Source: a bacterium 1XD42-1 (GTDB lineage: Bacteria; Bacillota; Clostridia; Oscillospirales; Ruminococcaceae). From it: DNA of 64,000 nucleotides. Shown here in pieces: positions 18,369 through 28,159 of the stretch; within the stretch, counting starts at the first letter, position 1, and the number at the start of each line of letters is the position of its first letter. The DNA lies in contig RAZJ01000003.1 of assembly GCA_003612625.1 (NCBI GenBank), forward strand, positions 1-64,000. The letters run 5' to 3'. The position numbers were made by a program, and so were the translations under genes. The notes under the pieces were generated by a model. The model worked only from the letters and a program-made list of their open reading frames with translations, searched no databases and was not told the DNA's origin.

Positions 18369-19397
18369 CTAGCCAATCCCCTTTTCTATCATAAACCAGG
18401 GATTTGTAAATACATTATTGACTGCCATCGAAAAATGACAATGAGGGCCAGTAGAAAATCCGGTAGAACCCACAGCACCAATTTGCTGGCCTTGTTTTAC
18501 CATATCGCCTTCCTTAACATTTAAAGATTCCATATGATAATAAAGGCTTTTCAAACCATATCCATGTTCAATTACAACTGTATTCCCTGTTAATGTAAGA
18601 AAACCGGAAAATTGTACACGCCCGTTTCCAGTGGCTAATACCGGAGTGCCAGCTTTTACAGCAATATCAATGCCGCTGTGGCGGGAAGCAACCTGAGAGC
18701 CATTGGTATACCGGATACTGCCATATTCCGTAGAAATCTTATCTTTTATTTCCCCGAAAATAGGAGAAATAAAGTTCCCTTCCCAATATTGCTGTGGATC
18801 GCTGATCAATTTTAACGGTTCAATGAGCTGTGTCCACTGATTATTTGCTTCCGCATTTCCAGCAGTATTCTTGGTTACCGTTTCATCGACGGTGAGATAT
18901 TGTTCTTCAAAATCCCGGTCTGTAACTTTTATATTAAAATGAAAAGGTTTTCCATCTGCCTTAACATCCAGGGTATAATCACCAGGTGCTATGGTATAAG
19001 AAATAGGCAGCAAAGCAATCTGTCTGTTTCCCTGGGCAAAAAAGCGCGGAACAAAACCAAGTGAAGTTACAACAGAAATATCATCTGCATTTTCTACAAA
19101 AATTGCCATAGCATCCCCAACAATAGGAGCTTCTGTGGAAAGTGTAACTTGAGGTTCTATAACCTGGGGCTTGGAGGATGAAGAAGCTTTTATTGTTTCT
19201 GTTTTGCTTGCCGCAGGCTTAGAAGAAGATACGCCTGTAATGATACCAGACGATTCTTTTTGGGATGAAGATGCTTCTGCCTCATTTTTTTTCTCAAAAG
19301 CCGCAGTCCAACTGGAACAAGCACATAACAACATAGCAGAGGCAATAACTGCTGTTGCAAATTTAGATCCTATTTTCAAAAGCAATTCCTCCTTCAA
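18369..19397 (-). CDS. M23 family peptidoglycan endopeptidase, probable lipoprotein
   Basis: LytM/M23-type zinc metallopeptidase that cuts peptidoglycan cross-links outside the membrane. The N-terminus is a hydrophobic signal ending in the lipobox-like LLCACSS near residue 24-28. A Ser/Lys/Glu-rich low-complexity stretch (about 36-80) and an Ig-like region follow, then the C-terminal M23 domain (about 225-335) with the zinc ligands in SRHSGID and GPHCHFS and the YYHM motif. The Gly-rich loops VIEHGYGLKS are typical of LytM. A paralogue-type sporulation role (as for SpoIIQ) is possible but unproven. Separated from clpX by a strong terminator. Confidence 0.88.
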   Translation of the reverse strand: MKEELLLKIGSKFATAVIASAMLLCACSSWTAAFEKKNEAEASSSQKESSGIITGVSSSKPAASKTETIKASSSSKPQVIEPQVTLSTEAPIVGDAMAIFVENADDISVVTSLGFVPRFFAQGNRQIALLPISYTIAPGDYTLDVKADGKPFHFNIKVTDRDFEEQYLTVDETVTKNTAGNAEANNQWTQLIEPLKLISDPQQYWEGNFISPIFGEIKDKISTEYGSIRYTNGSQVASRHSGIDIAVKAGTPVLATGNGRVQFSGFLTLTGNTVVIEHGYGLKSLYYHMESLNVKEGDMVKQGQQIGAVGSTGFSTGPHCHFSMAVNNVFTNPWFMIEKGIG

Positions 19398-19410
19398 TAT
19401 TTTTTACGGA

Positions 19411-19459
19411 AAAAGACAAAGTGTCTGCGCTTCCTGACGCCAAAGGCACTTTGTCTTTT
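19411..19459 (-). terminator. Terminator after clpX
   Basis: AAAAGACAAAGTG (19411-19423) pairs perfectly with CACTTTGTCTTTT (19447-19459). On the minus strand it lies just past the clpX stop and the 3' arm ends in CTTTTT, a long intrinsic terminator. Confidence 0.8.
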
Positions 19460-19477
19460 TGAATCGACAGCTCTCTA

Positions 19478-20803
19478 TTATGAAGCCGTTTCCCTACGGG
19501 AACGTGCCCGGGCAGGAGCAGAATTTGTCGTTATCAGGAGTCTTTGAGGCTTCCGGGTGGTATCATAGGTAAAAATAGGCCGTTTCTTTTTTGAAACACT
19601 GTCTTCTGTTACTGTAACCGATTCAACGGTATAATCTGAAGGTGCCTCATACATAACATCACTCAATACATCTTCCATAACAGCCAACAAACCCCGTGCA
19701 CCCGTTTTCCGTTCAATGGCCTGTTTTGCAATGGCCTGCAATGCGGCTGGATCAAAATCCAGACGGATGTTATCTAATTGGAACATTTGCTTATATTGTT
19801 TCACCATAGAATTTTTTGGTTCTGTCAAAATTGTAACCAAAGCATCCTGATCCAAAGGCTCTAATACAGTAATAACCGGGGTACGTCCTACCAGTTCTGG
19901 AATCAAGCCGAATTTTACAAGATCATGGGGAATTACCTGCTGTAAAAGTTCATCTTTCAGTTTGGCATCTTTCAATGTAGAACCAAAGCCCAGGGAACTT
20001 TTATCAGTCCGTTTTTCAATGATCCGTTCAATGCCTTCAAAAGCACCGCCGCAAATAAAAAGAATATCCCTTGTATCCAACTGGATAAATTCCTGTTGAG
20101 GATGCTTACGGCCCCCCTGAGGAGGCACATTTGCTACGGTACCTTCTAAAATTTTCAGCAGTGCCTGCTGGACGCCTTCCCCGGAAACATCCCTTGTAAT
20201 AGAAGGATTTTCGCTTTTCCGGGTAATTTTATCAATTTCGTCAATGTAAATAATCCCTTTTTGTGCCCGTTCCACATCATAATCAGCAGCCTGCAATAAG
20301 CGCAAAAGGATATTTTCCACATCTTCGCCGACATACCCTGCTTCTGTCAGAGTTGTGGCGTCTGCGATTGCAAAAGGAACATTCAGCATCCGTGCCAAAG
20401 TTTGGGCTAATAAAGTTTTTCCTACTCCGGTAGGCCCAATCATTAAAATATTTGCTTTATTGAGTTCCACATCTCCCCGGTCCCCAAAATAAATACGTTT
20501 ATAGTGATTATAAACAGACACAGCCAATGCTTTTTTTGCACGTTCCTGGCCAATTACATAATCATCTAAACGGGCTTTAATTTCTTTTGGTTTCAATACT
20601 TGAATTGTCTGTTCCGGAACAGGACGGGGATGCGGACGGGGACGGCGTACTGCCGTATCCTCATCCAGCACCGATTGACATAATCCCACACATTCGTTGC
20701 AAATACAAACGCCAGGCCCGGCGATCAGGCGCTGGACCTGATTTTGCATTTTACCGCAAAAGGAACAGCGCAATTCCCTCTGCTGATCGTCATTCTTTGC
20801 CAT
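19478..20803 (-). CDS. clpX: ATP-dependent Clp protease ATP-binding subunit ClpX
   Basis: Unfoldase that feeds proteins to ClpP. The 441-residue protein has the N-terminal zinc-binding domain (CSFCGK and CICNEC), Walker [13 protein letters not shown], Walker [11 protein letters not shown], and the pore/ClpP loop LGFGSTL region. The Arg-rich tail is longer than usual. It follows clpP by 21 bases on the same strand. Confidence 0.96.
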   Translation of the reverse strand: MAKNDDQQRELRCSFCGKMQNQVQRLIAGPGVCICNECVGLCQSVLDEDTAVRRPRPHPRPVPEQTIQVLKPKEIKARLDDYVIGQERAKKALAVSVYNHYKRIYFGDRGDVELNKANILMIGPTGVGKTLLAQTLARMLNVPFAIADATTLTEAGYVGEDVENILLRLLQAADYDVERAQKGIIYIDEIDKITRKSENPSITRDVSGEGVQQALLKILEGTVANVPPQGGRKHPQQEFIQLDTRDILFICGGAFEGIERIIEKRTDKSSLGFGSTLKDAKLKDELLQQVIPHDLVKFGLIPELVGRTPVITVLEPLDQDALVTILTEPKNSMVKQYKQMFQLDNIRLDFDPAALQAIAKQAIERKTGARGLLAVMEDVLSDVMYEAPSDYTVESVTVTEDSVSKKKRPIFTYDTTRKPQRLLITTNSAPARARSRRETAS

Positions 20804-20824
20804 TCGGCCTTCCTCCTGGTTCTA

Positions 20825-21406
20825 TTAGCGGTGCGCAATAATTTGATCGATTAAGCCATAGGCTTTTGCTTCTTCAGCAGACATAAAATTGTCGCGATCC
20901 GTATCATGTTCAATGACTTCTAATGGCTGCCCTGTCTGTTCAGAAAGGATGCAGTTTAATTTTTCCCGTGTTTTTAAAATCCAATCAGCATGAATTTTAA
21001 TATCAGAAGCCTGCCCTTTTGCACCGCCCATAGGCTGATGGATCATAATTTCCGCATTAGGCAGCGCCAGACGTTTGCCTTTCGCACCGGATGACAGTAA
21101 AAATGCTCCCATAGAAGCAGCCATCCCCATACAAATGGTGGATACATCGCATTTAATATAATTCATTGTGTCATAGATTGCCATTCCAGCCGTTACAGAG
21201 CCACCAGGACTATTGATATATAACTGAATATCTTTGTCTGGGTCCTGCCCTTCCAGATAGATCATCTGTGCAACTACAAGGCTTGCACTTGCATCTGTAA
21301 CTTCTTCACACAGCATAATAATACGGTCATTTAGCAGGCGGGAAAAAATGTCATACGAACGTTCGCCCCGGTTGGTTTGCTCAACGACCATTGGCACCAA
21401 ACTCAT
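20825..21406 (-). CDS. clpP: ATP-dependent Clp protease proteolytic subunit ClpP
   Basis: Serine protease barrel subunit partnered with ClpX. The 193-residue protein has the catalytic Ser in [11 protein letters not shown], His in MIHQPMGG and the Asp further on in [14 protein letters not shown]. The start at 21406 gives [19 protein letters not shown], the standard N-terminus, with GGAGGAATC before it; an in-frame longer start at 21448 is rejected. Confidence 0.96.
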   Translation of the reverse strand: MSLVPMVVEQTNRGERSYDIFSRLLNDRIIMLCEEVTDASASLVVAQMIYLEGQDPDKDIQLYINSPGGSVTAGMAIYDTMNYIKCDVSTICMGMAASMGAFLLSSGAKGKRLALPNAEIMIHQPMGGAKGQASDIKIHADWILKTREKLNCILSEQTGQPLEVIEHDTDRDNFMSAEEAKAYGLIDQIIAHR

Positions 21407-21531
21407 AAATGATTCCTCCATTCCCGCCAAGAAGCGGATAAAATCCACCGTATTTTTCAGGCGGCGGAATACCGACGCATGGATATATCCGCCGGTATGT
21501 ATTCTCCCCTGGCAATAAGGGGAGCTATTTT

Positions 21532-22836
21532 TTAGGCATTTTTTTCTTCTTTTACTTCTTTGATGACAGCCGAATCACGAACCAAATCCAAAGCTTTGCC
21601 CATAGCAATATTTTCTTTTAAAGTATCCTCAGACAGAAGTTGTTTTACTTTTTCTGCTGTCATATTGTAGCTCTCAGAAAGTTCTTCATATTGTTTTTCA
21701 ACTTCTTCCTGAGTAGGCTCAATATTTTCTAAGGCAACGATTTTTTGCAGGGCTAATTTGGTGCGGACCTGTTCCTGAGCAGAAGCTTCATAAGTTTTGC
21801 GGAAATCATCAATTTCCATACCGGCAAATTTCAAATAAGTTTCCAGATTCATACCCTGGCTGCGCAGACGCAGTTCAAATTCACGAACCATTTCGTCGAT
21901 CCGTTCATCAAACATAGCCTGGGGAATATCTACTTTCATATTATTGCAGACGGTTTCCATCAAATGATTTTCTACATTGTTTTGAGCTTCTTCGTCGCTT
22001 TTTTCCTGTAATTTTTTGCGGATATCAGCGCGCAATTCTTCTAAAGTATCAAATTCGCTGACATCTTTTGCAAATTCGTCATCCAAAGCAGGTAGTTCTT
22101 TCATGCGGAGCTCATTTAATTTACATTTAAAGAGTGCAGGTTTCCCTTTCAGGTCATCTACATGGTAATCTTCTGGGAAAGAAACCTTTACATCAAAAGC
22201 TTCTCCTACATTTTTGCCTACCACTTGTTCTTCAAAACCGGGAATAAATTTGTTGGAACCCAGTGTCAGGGAATAATTTTCCCCTTTTCCGCCGGCAAAG
22301 GCCACGTCATCAATAAAGCCTTCAAAATCAATAACAGCCGTATCGCCATTTTCAGCAGCACGGTTTTCTACTGTTACCATACGGCCTGCCTGATCCCGCT
22401 GGCGTTCCACTTCTTTGTCAATTTCTTCGTCGGTTACTTCATGAATTACTTTTTCAGCTTCCAAGCCTTTGTAATCGCCCATTTCAACTTCCGGCTTTAC
22501 AGCAACAGTTGCTTTAAAAGTATAGCCTTCCGGCGTAATATCATCCTCAATGTTTACAGAAGCGCGCCCTACAACATCAAGGCCTTTTTCTTTTACGGCA
22601 GCTTCATAAGCAGCCGGATAGGTATTATTGACGGCCTCTTCATAGAAAATGCCTTCACCGTACATTTTTTCAATCATTTTACGGGGTGCTTTCCCACGGC
22701 GGAATCCCGGTACTTGGATCCGTTTTACATTCTTTTTGAAGGCAGCATCTAAAGCAGCGCCGAACTCCTCTTTTCCAACGGCGATTTCCAGTTCAATCGT
22801 CTTGTCCTCATTTGTTTTCATGCCTTTAACAGTCAT
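21532..22836 (-). CDS. tig: Trigger factor
   Basis: Ribosome-bound chaperone and peptidyl-prolyl isomerase. The protein (about 434 residues) has the ribosome-binding domain with [14 protein letters not shown], the FKBP-like domain (about 160-245), and a helical C-terminal substrate arm. The ATG at 22836 gives [12 protein letters not shown] and has GGAG six bases ahead, matching the family N-terminus; an ATG at 22848 is in frame and possible. First gene of tig-clpP-clpX. Confidence 0.94.
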   Translation of the reverse strand: MTVKGMKTNEDKTIELEIAVGKEEFGAALDAAFKKNVKRIQVPGFRRGKAPRKMIEKMYGEGIFYEEAVNNTYPAAYEAAVKEKGLDVVGRASVNIEDDITPEGYTFKATVAVKPEVEMGDYKGLEAEKVIHEVTDEEIDKEVERQRDQAGRMVTVENRAAENGDTAVIDFEGFIDDVAFAGGKGENYSLTLGSNKFIPGFEEQVVGKNVGEAFDVKVSFPEDYHVDDLKGKPALFKCKLNELRMKELPALDDEFAKDVSEFDTLEELRADIRKKLQEKSDEEAQNNVENHLMETVCNNMKVDIPQAMFDERIDEMVREFELRLRSQGMNLETYLKFAGMEIDDFRKTYEASAQEQVRTKLALQKIVALENIEPTQEEVEKQYEELSESYNMTAEKVKQLLSEDTLKENIAMGKALDLVRDSAVIKEVKEEKNA

Positions 22837-22995
22837 TTCATGCTCCATTCCGCCGCCCTGTACGGCAAAAAATTCCTGTATGTTGTCGTTCCCGCCTAAC
22901 AGGGTCTAAAAAAGGCACAGGGGGAACGCAAAATGCGCATTTGCGCTGGGCCTGCCGCTTATCAAAATCAGGCGGCAAAGATCCACTATCAATGC

Positions 22996-23024
22996 ATTAT
23001 ATCAAAATTGAAGCCATATGCCAA
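22996..23024 (-). promoter_or_regulatory. Promoter of tig-clpP-clpX
   Basis: On the minus strand TTGGCA (23019-23024) and TATAAT (22996-23001) are separated by 17 bases, about 150 bases before the tig start. The leader contains the self-complementary GCCGCCTGA...GCGGCAGG, a possible 5' hairpin. Confidence 0.65.
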
Positions 23025-23074
23025 TAGCCAAATACGATTTTTTTTCATTTTGAGAAAAATTTTTCTATTTTTCC

Positions 23075-23794
23075 CTATGATTTTCTTCCAATTTCACCTT
23101 CTTGGCCCTCTGTAACTGGTAATAGACGGAATTTCCGGTAGTCGCCGCTGACTAAATGGAATTCAATACCACAATATTTCCCATTTACAGCCCACCGGCA
23201 TCCATCTGCATGGATATGCCCGTAGTAACACTGCTGCACACCAAACTGCCCCAGAACATCAAAGATTTCGGGACATATGCTGTCGCCATAAATTGGAGGG
23301 TAATGGAGAAATACAAAAACAGGAAATCCTGTTTTCGCGCCTTCTGACAAGGAAAGCTCCAAACGGATGGCTTCCCGGCGGATTATTTTTGTGTCAAAAG
23401 CTTTCCCTGTTTCCAAAAGCCATCCGCGTGATCCACAAACAGCAATCCCATCTGTAACAATGGTGTTATTATGGAGAATCTCTAAGGAGTTTAATCCATT
23501 TTCACAAAAAAAAGCATCCATTTTTGTCTTTGTTGTCCACCAATAGTCATGATTGCCTTTTAAAAGTATTTTTTTTCCTGGCAAATTCTCCAGAAAATGA
23601 AAATCCGGAAGGGCTTCTTCTAAGCTCATCCCCCAGGAGGTATCTCCAGCCAACACGACGGTATCCTGTGGGCGGACTTGTTCCTGCCAGTTTTGTTTGA
23701 TTCGTTCCACATAATTTTCCCATCCGGGGAAAACATTCATAGAATGATCCCCGCCTAAAGAAAGGTGCAGATCGCCGATGGTATAAACAGCCAA
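23075..23794 (-). CDS. Metallophosphoesterase
   Basis: Calcineurin-like phosphoesterase; substrate unknown. The 239-residue protein shows the metal-binding motifs GDLHLS, LAGDTSWG, GNHDYWW, and the C-terminal GHIHADG. It matches the stand-alone clostridial family often annotated as a serine/threonine phosphatase-like protein. Its start is 12 bases downstream of the dipeptidase stop, suggesting an operon. Confidence 0.88.
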   Translation of the reverse strand: MAVYTIGDLHLSLGGDHSMNVFPGWENYVERIKQNWQEQVRPQDTVVLAGDTSWGMSLEEALPDFHFLENLPGKKILLKGNHDYWWTTKTKMDAFFCENGLNSLEILHNNTIVTDGIAVCGSRGWLLETGKAFDTKIIRREAIRLELSLSEGAKTGFPVFVFLHYPPIYGDSICPEIFDVLGQFGVQQCYYGHIHADGCRWAVNGKYCGIEFHLVSGDYRKFRLLPVTEGQEGEIGRKS

Positions 23795-23805
23795 CCTGAT
23801 CCCCC

Positions 23806-24756
23806 TTATTCCCGGAGAGCGCCCAGCAGTAAATCAAGGGCCTCATACCGGCGGAAAAAGGCCAACGCATTTCCGCCAAAAATTTTATCGGTCTGTTCCT
23901 GGCCAAATTCTGAAACCATTCTGTTATAAAAAGCAGGAATATCCTGCACCCCGGCCAGCCAGGAAGGCATGGCAGCTCCGTCAAAATCAGAGCCTAACGC
24001 AATTGTATTTTCTCCGCCTAAGGAGAGAAAATGCTGGATATGATCTGCTATTTCTTCAAAAGTGCAGTCCTTACCCCCATTGATAAATTGGGGATAAAAA
24101 TTGATCCCCACCAGTCCCCCTATCGACACAATATGTTCAAACTGCCTGTCTGTCAAATTGCGTTTATGGCCAAATACAGCTCGGGAATTGGAGTGGGTTG
24201 CGATAAAAGGCCGTTTGGCATGCTGCGCTAAATCATCAAAAGCCCTGTCGCTTAAATGGGAAACATCTAAAATAACTCCATTCTGTTCTAAAACAGACGT
24301 GGCCATCCTGCCAAAGAAAGAAAGCCCTTCCCCGTTTTCCTGGCCTCCTGCGATTTCATTTGCACCATTCCAGGTTAATGTCAAGATTTTTACACCAGCT
24401 TGTGCCAACTTCCGCACATTTTTAATATCTCCAGCCAAAACAGATCCATTTTCCACCGTCAGCATACAGGCCACCCGTCCTGCATCCAATGCTGTTTCAA
24501 TTTCGTTGCTGGTACGTACAGTCTGCATACGGGAAACATGAAGACGGAGCTGGGCCTGGTAAAAACGGACGGTCCGTTCGAAATACGCCGTTGCAGCAGG
24601 CCCTCTCAGATTGTCAGGGATATAGATAGCAAAGCATTGGCACCACCGGTCATCTGGCAGCCTGTCAATGGAAAGCTGAAAGCCGTCATTCAGCAAGCCA
24701 CGTCCTTTTTCATTGGTTTCTGTTAAAGTATCACAATGCAAATCAAAGAAAAACAC
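23806..24756 (-). CDS. Membrane dipeptidase family protein (M19)
   Basis: Renal dipeptidase-like zinc hydrolase of the amidohydrolase fold, cleaving dipeptides. The 316-residue protein has the metal ligands in FFDLHCDTLTE, the bridging Glu in MLTVENGS, His in THSNSRAVFG and the C-terminal GSDFDG. No signal peptide, so it should be cytoplasmic. Overlaps the yraN stop by 14 bases. Confidence 0.9.
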   Translation of the reverse strand: MFFFDLHCDTLTETNEKGRGLLNDGFQLSIDRLPDDRWCQCFAIYIPDNLRGPAATAYFERTVRFYQAQLRLHVSRMQTVRTSNEIETALDAGRVACMLTVENGSVLAGDIKNVRKLAQAGVKILTLTWNGANEIAGGQENGEGLSFFGRMATSVLEQNGVILDVSHLSDRAFDDLAQHAKRPFIATHSNSRAVFGHKRNLTDRQFEHIVSIGGLVGINFYPQFINGGKDCTFEEIADHIQHFLSLGGENTIALGSDFDGAAMPSWLAGVQDIPAFYNRMVSEFGQEQTDKIFGGNALAFFRRYEALDLLLGALRE

Positions 24757-25138
24757 CTAATCCCTCCAAATCGTATGCGTGTTCGATATGATAAAAGTCT
24801 ACAACTTCTAAGGATTTCGCTTCTGTGGTAATTTCAAAAACATCAAAACGGGGCTGGATAATACCGTTATTATAAAGACCCAACTCCTGTAAAAAAAGAA
24901 CAGCCGTTTCAACAATCCGGCGCATTTGTCCGCGGTGGACAGATCCCGCCGGTTTTTCCCAACTATTTTTACTTCTTAATTTTACTTCTACAAAAGCGAT
25001 AATATCCTCTTTTCGTGCGATAATATCAATTTCTCCATATCCCTTGCGCCAATTACGGGCTAAAATTTCGTAGCCATGGTTTTGCAGCCAGTCAGCAGCG
25101 AATTGTTCACCCCATAAGCCTTTTTCCCGCCGGTTCAT
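24743..25138 (-). CDS. YraN family (UPF0102) nuclease-like protein
   Basis: Small restriction-endonuclease-fold protein of unknown role, typically adjacent to rnhB. The 131-residue protein has the core GEIDIIARKEDIIAFVEVKLR, which carries the Asp and Glu-x-Lys pattern of PD-(D/E)XK nucleases. It overlaps the rnhB stop by four bases (ATGA) and continues the lepB-rbgA-rnhB run. Confidence 0.9.
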   Translation of the reverse strand: MNRREKGLWGEQFAADWLQNHGYEILARNWRKGYGEIDIIARKEDIIAFVEVKLRSKNSWEKPAGSVHRGQMRRIVETAVLFLQELGLYNNGIIQPRFDVFEITTEAKSLEVVDFYHIEHAYDLEGLGVFL

Positions 25139-25743
25139 AAGGATTGCTGCTTATAAAAGCTTTTTAAAAAGGTTTTCCGGTGGACTGGGGAAACGCCATA
25201 ATCCCTCAGCATCTCATAATGGAGTTTTGTCCCATATCCTTTATGCTTCTCAAAGAGATATTCCGGATATTCCAGAGCTAATTTTTCCATGTAACGGTCC
25301 CGGGCGACTTTGGCTAAAATGGAGGCCGCAGCTATGGAAGCACTTTTGGCATCTCCGCCTACGAGGGTATGTATAGGGGCTTCCCCGGGGATTTCAGGTG
25401 CCCGGTTTCCGTCAACAAGGATCATATCCGGCTGAATCGAAAGCCCTTCTACTGCCCGGCGCATCGCTAAAAAAGTAGCCTGTAAAATGTTTAAGCGGTC
25501 AATTTCTTCCACTGTGGCAGTGGCAATGGACCAAGCTGCACTTTTTTCCTGAATCAGCTCAAAAAGCTTCTCCCTTTTTTTAGGAGTCAGCTTTTTTGAA
25601 TCGTTGACACCTTCTATTTCTACCCCAACAGGCAGGATTATTGCGGCTGCGTAAACATCTCCAGCTAATGGGCCTCGTCCTGCTTCATCTACGCCGCATA
25701 AAAGAAGCCCCTTTTCCCAAAGGGCCTGTTCATATTCATACAT
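25135..25743 (-). CDS. rnhB: Ribonuclease HII
   Basis: Removes ribonucleotides and RNA primers from DNA. The 202-residue protein shows the metal-binding [23 protein letters not shown], and KGYGTKLH; the acidic residues of the active site are present. It overlaps the rbgA stop by eight bases. Order lepB-rbgA-rnhB is as in Bacillus. Confidence 0.95.
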   Translation of the reverse strand: MYEYEQALWEKGLLLCGVDEAGRGPLAGDVYAAAIILPVGVEIEGVNDSKKLTPKKREKLFELIQEKSAAWSIATATVEEIDRLNILQATFLAMRRAVEGLSIQPDMILVDGNRAPEIPGEAPIHTLVGGDAKSASIAAASILAKVARDRYMEKLALEYPEYLFEKHKGYGTKLHYEMLRDYGVSPVHRKTFLKSFYKQQSL

Positions 25744-26647
25744 TTGAATCTATATTCCCTTCCGGCGGCGATTCTAGTGTCAGCCTGCCGATTTTCCCGC
25801 TTCGGAATTCATCAAGGACGGCTGTTGCCGCACGTTCTGTATTGACTTCACCGCCTGAAATCAACATTCCGCGTTTTCTTCCCACCAATTCCAAAAGGCC
25901 GTAAGCATCCAGATCTTTTGCTTCTTCTTCCTGAAACCGGTAACGGGCAGCCAGCAAATCTGGATAACGCTTGCGCAAAAGCAGTAACAGCCGCATAGCT
26001 AACAGTTCAATATCCAACACTTGATCTTTTACTGCACCAGTAAAAGCTAAATGTTCCCCAACTTCCAGATCTTCAAACTTAGGCCAAAGAACTCCAGGCA
26101 TATCTAAAAGCTCAAAGCCTCCCGATAAAGTAACCCACTGACGTCCCCGGGTTACGCCTGGCCGGTCTTCTACTTTTGTACGGCGTCCCCCTGCCAGCCG
26201 GTTGATCAGGGAGGATTTTCCTACATTTGGAATTCCTACAATCATCATCCGAATCGGCTGCCCTGCCATCCCTTTGGCGGCTCTGCGTTCCAATAATGGA
26301 CTTAATGTCTTTTTCACCAAAGGCAAAAATCCGCCTAAATTTTTTCCGCTGCGGCAGTCTGTTGGCAGGGCTGGCAAGTTTGCTTTTCGATAATAAGCGA
26401 TCCAGCGCTGGGTCATTTCTTCATCTGCTGAGTCGTATTTATTTAAAAGAATAATCCTGGGTTTTTGACCAACAATCTGGCTGATTTCAGGATTCCGGCT
26501 GGAAATTGGAATCCGTGCATCTGTTAATTCAATTACAATATCAACCAGCCGCATATTTTCTTTCATTAAACGGCGGGTTTTTGCCATATGGCCGGGGAAC
26601 CACTGGATCGAAGGGATCATTGCGCCAATTTCATTTTCTTGTGCCAT
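25736..26647 (-). CDS. rbgA: Ribosome biogenesis GTPase RbgA/YlqF
   Basis: Circularly permuted GTPase for late 50S assembly. In the 303-residue protein the G4 motif LNKYDS precedes G1 [14 protein letters not shown], then [10 protein letters not shown] (G3). The N-terminal [11 protein letters not shown] is the family signature. GGAGTG precedes the ATG at 26647; an internal ATG at residue 10 is an alternative. Confidence 0.95.
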   Translation of the reverse strand: MAQENEIGAMIPSIQWFPGHMAKTRRLMKENMRLVDIVIELTDARIPISSRNPEISQIVGQKPRIILLNKYDSADEEMTQRWIAYYRKANLPALPTDCRSGKNLGGFLPLVKKTLSPLLERRAAKGMAGQPIRMMIVGIPNVGKSSLINRLAGGRRTKVEDRPGVTRGRQWVTLSGGFELLDMPGVLWPKFEDLEVGEHLAFTGAVKDQVLDIELLAMRLLLLLRKRYPDLLAARYRFQEEEAKDLDAYGLLELVGRKRGMLISGGEVNTERAATAVLDEFRSGKIGRLTLESPPEGNIDSNV

Positions 26648-26681
26648 TGCATTTCACTCCATTCCGCCGTATTGCTCAGGC

Positions 26682-27263
26682 TTATTCAACTGCTCCAATT
26701 TTGCTGAATGGGAGGAAACGGAAAATAGCTTTCCCCATCACACGCCGCAGATCGATCATTCCAATATCTGTCATTCTGCTGTCCGCAGAGTGGTTCCGGT
26801 TATCCCCCATAACAAATAAGCATCCATCCGGCACAATAACAGGAAATTCTACATCATGGCTGGTAGCGGTCAGTTCATTGATATAAGGTTCAGACAGCAA
26901 TTCCCCATTACGGAAAACATCACCTGTAAAAAAATTGATGTTGATTTCATCTCCGGCTTTTCCAATAACACGCTTAATAATAGGCGGCTCCTGCTGCTGG
27001 GTGCGGTCTATTACAATAATGTCCCCATATTGTGGATCATTATAACCGATCTGCTGCAAAAGAAGCCTTTCCCGATCCAATAATGTAGGCACCATAGAAC
27101 TTCCGGAAACAGTAGCTGTCCGGAATAAAAATGTAAAAATCAACAAGATAGCTACAATCGCAAAAATACAGGATTCCAGCCATTCAAAGACTTCCCCTGC
27201 CCCGCTTTTTTCCTCCTTAGGAGTTTCCGGTTCTTTTTGTATTTCCTGTTCAAAATCGTTCAT
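26682..27263 (-). CDS. lepB: Signal peptidase I
   Basis: Membrane serine protease that removes signal peptides. The 193-residue protein has one N-terminal membrane segment (about 29-50), the catalytic Ser in GSSMVPTL, the Lys in IIKRVIGKAGD and the C-terminal box GDNRNHSADSR. The cytoplasmic N-terminus is acidic/Lys-rich. First gene of lepB-rbgA-rnhB-yraN. Confidence 0.95.
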   Translation of the reverse strand: MNDFEQEIQKEPETPKEEKSGAGEVFEWLESCIFAIVAILLIFTFLFRTATVSGSSMVPTLLDRERLLLQQIGYNDPQYGDIIVIDRTQQQEPPIIKRVIGKAGDEININFFTGDVFRNGELLSEPYINELTATSHDVEFPVIVPDGCLFVMGDNRNHSADSRMTDIGMIDLRRVMGKAIFRFLPFSKIGAVE

Positions 27264-27319
27264 AATACAAGCACCCGTTTCTAAATTTTAATGATCTGGC
27301 CAGGAGTCCTAACCAGAAA

Positions 27320-27350
27320 GGTACAATAGCTGCTGTGCGGCTATTGTACC
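27320..27350. repeat. Perfect 11-bp inverted repeat upstream of lepB
   Basis: GGTACAATAGC (27320-27330) and GCTATTGTACC (27340-27350) are exact reverse complements with a 9-base loop. There is no T-run on the minus-strand side, so it may be a weak terminator after the gene ending at 27368 or an operator about 57 bases ahead of lepB. Confidence 0.65.
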
Positions 27351-27367
27351 ATAGGAATCCTTGTAAA

Positions 27368-28159
27368 TCAAGTATTTTCCACAGGAGGAAGCCGTTCAAA
27401 AGGCTTTCCTGTACAGTCTGTTCCATCTGTTTCTGTTTGAAATTCTGTCATGTGGTTCCAATAACGTTTTGGCATATGGGTCATACGGCATCTGGGATTC
27501 TCCCTTCCCTCCACGGCAGCCGTATCATAATAGCAGCGCCAAAGTTTGCGGTATTCCCGTTCGATGCCATCTGCCGCATCCAATTGAAGGGAATCAATTT
27601 CCCGGATTGCGGAATGTCCGTTTTGATAAAAAAGAGCCTGTTTATGGGAAATATCATGGATTAAAAAGGCTTCCCTTGGAAAGCGCTGGACAAAATGATT
27701 TTGCATGAGAGGCAGTACCATTGCTTTCGGAGCGATTTCCGCCGCCAGTATGCCCTGATAATCGGAAAAACGGAGAAATTGGATATATTGATGGGCTTCA
27801 TTTCGGGCCGTACGTACAGCATTAAAAACGGGTGTTACATGAGGCTCTGACGTCCTTTGGCAAACAGAAGCTCCTTTTTGAAACGCTGCGCAAATAAAAT
27901 GATAAAGGATGATTGCCCGATCGGGAACGCAGGAAAGCCATCCAACACGGACCCATTCTGCGGCATCCCCTAACGCTTTTAAAGCCCGCCAAACACGGAC
28001 TGCATGGCTTCGTTCTGTGTCAATCGAGCGTGATGGAAGAAAAGAAGGTGTTCCTTCCGGTAAAATATCTTCTGGGGATTCCTGCTGTACGTAGCTTTCA
28101 AACACACAGCAAAGCAAGCCTTCCAAGGATCCATCATAAGTATAAATCAAACTGGCCAT
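27368..28159 (-). CDS. TIGR03915 family putative DNA repair protein
   Basis: The 263-residue protein begins IYTYDGSLEGLLCCVFESY, the usual start of the TIGR03915 family, and contains the C-terminal DUF4130-type region with MPKRYWNHMTEF. The family is always next to a radical SAM gene of the TIGR03916 type, as here, where the two coding regions overlap by 13 bases. A DNA repair or DNA modification role is assumed in databases but the reaction is unknown. The active site is not recognisable from sequence. Confidence 0.85.
   Translation of the reverse strand: MASLIYTYDGSLEGLLCCVFESYVQQESPEDILPEGTPSFLPSRSIDTERSHAVRVWRALKALGDAAEWVRVGWLSCVPDRAIILYHFICAAFQKGASVCQRTSEPHVTPVFNAVRTARNEAHQYIQFLRFSDYQGILAAEIAPKAMVLPLMQNHFVQRFPREAFLIHDISHKQALFYQNGHSAIREIDSLQLDAADGIEREYRKLWRCYYDTAAVEGRENPRCRMTHMPKRYWNHMTEFQTETDGTDCTGKPFERLPPVENT

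Noticed and set aside
21504-21524. CTCCCC/GGGGAG hairpin between tig and clpP as terminator
   Set aside because: Its T-run is on the plus-strand side, the wrong direction for the minus-strand genes; read-through into clpP is more likely.
22162-22752. 196-codon plus-strand frame opposite tig
   Set aside because: Composition is a Phe/Ile-rich antisense shadow of the trigger factor gene.
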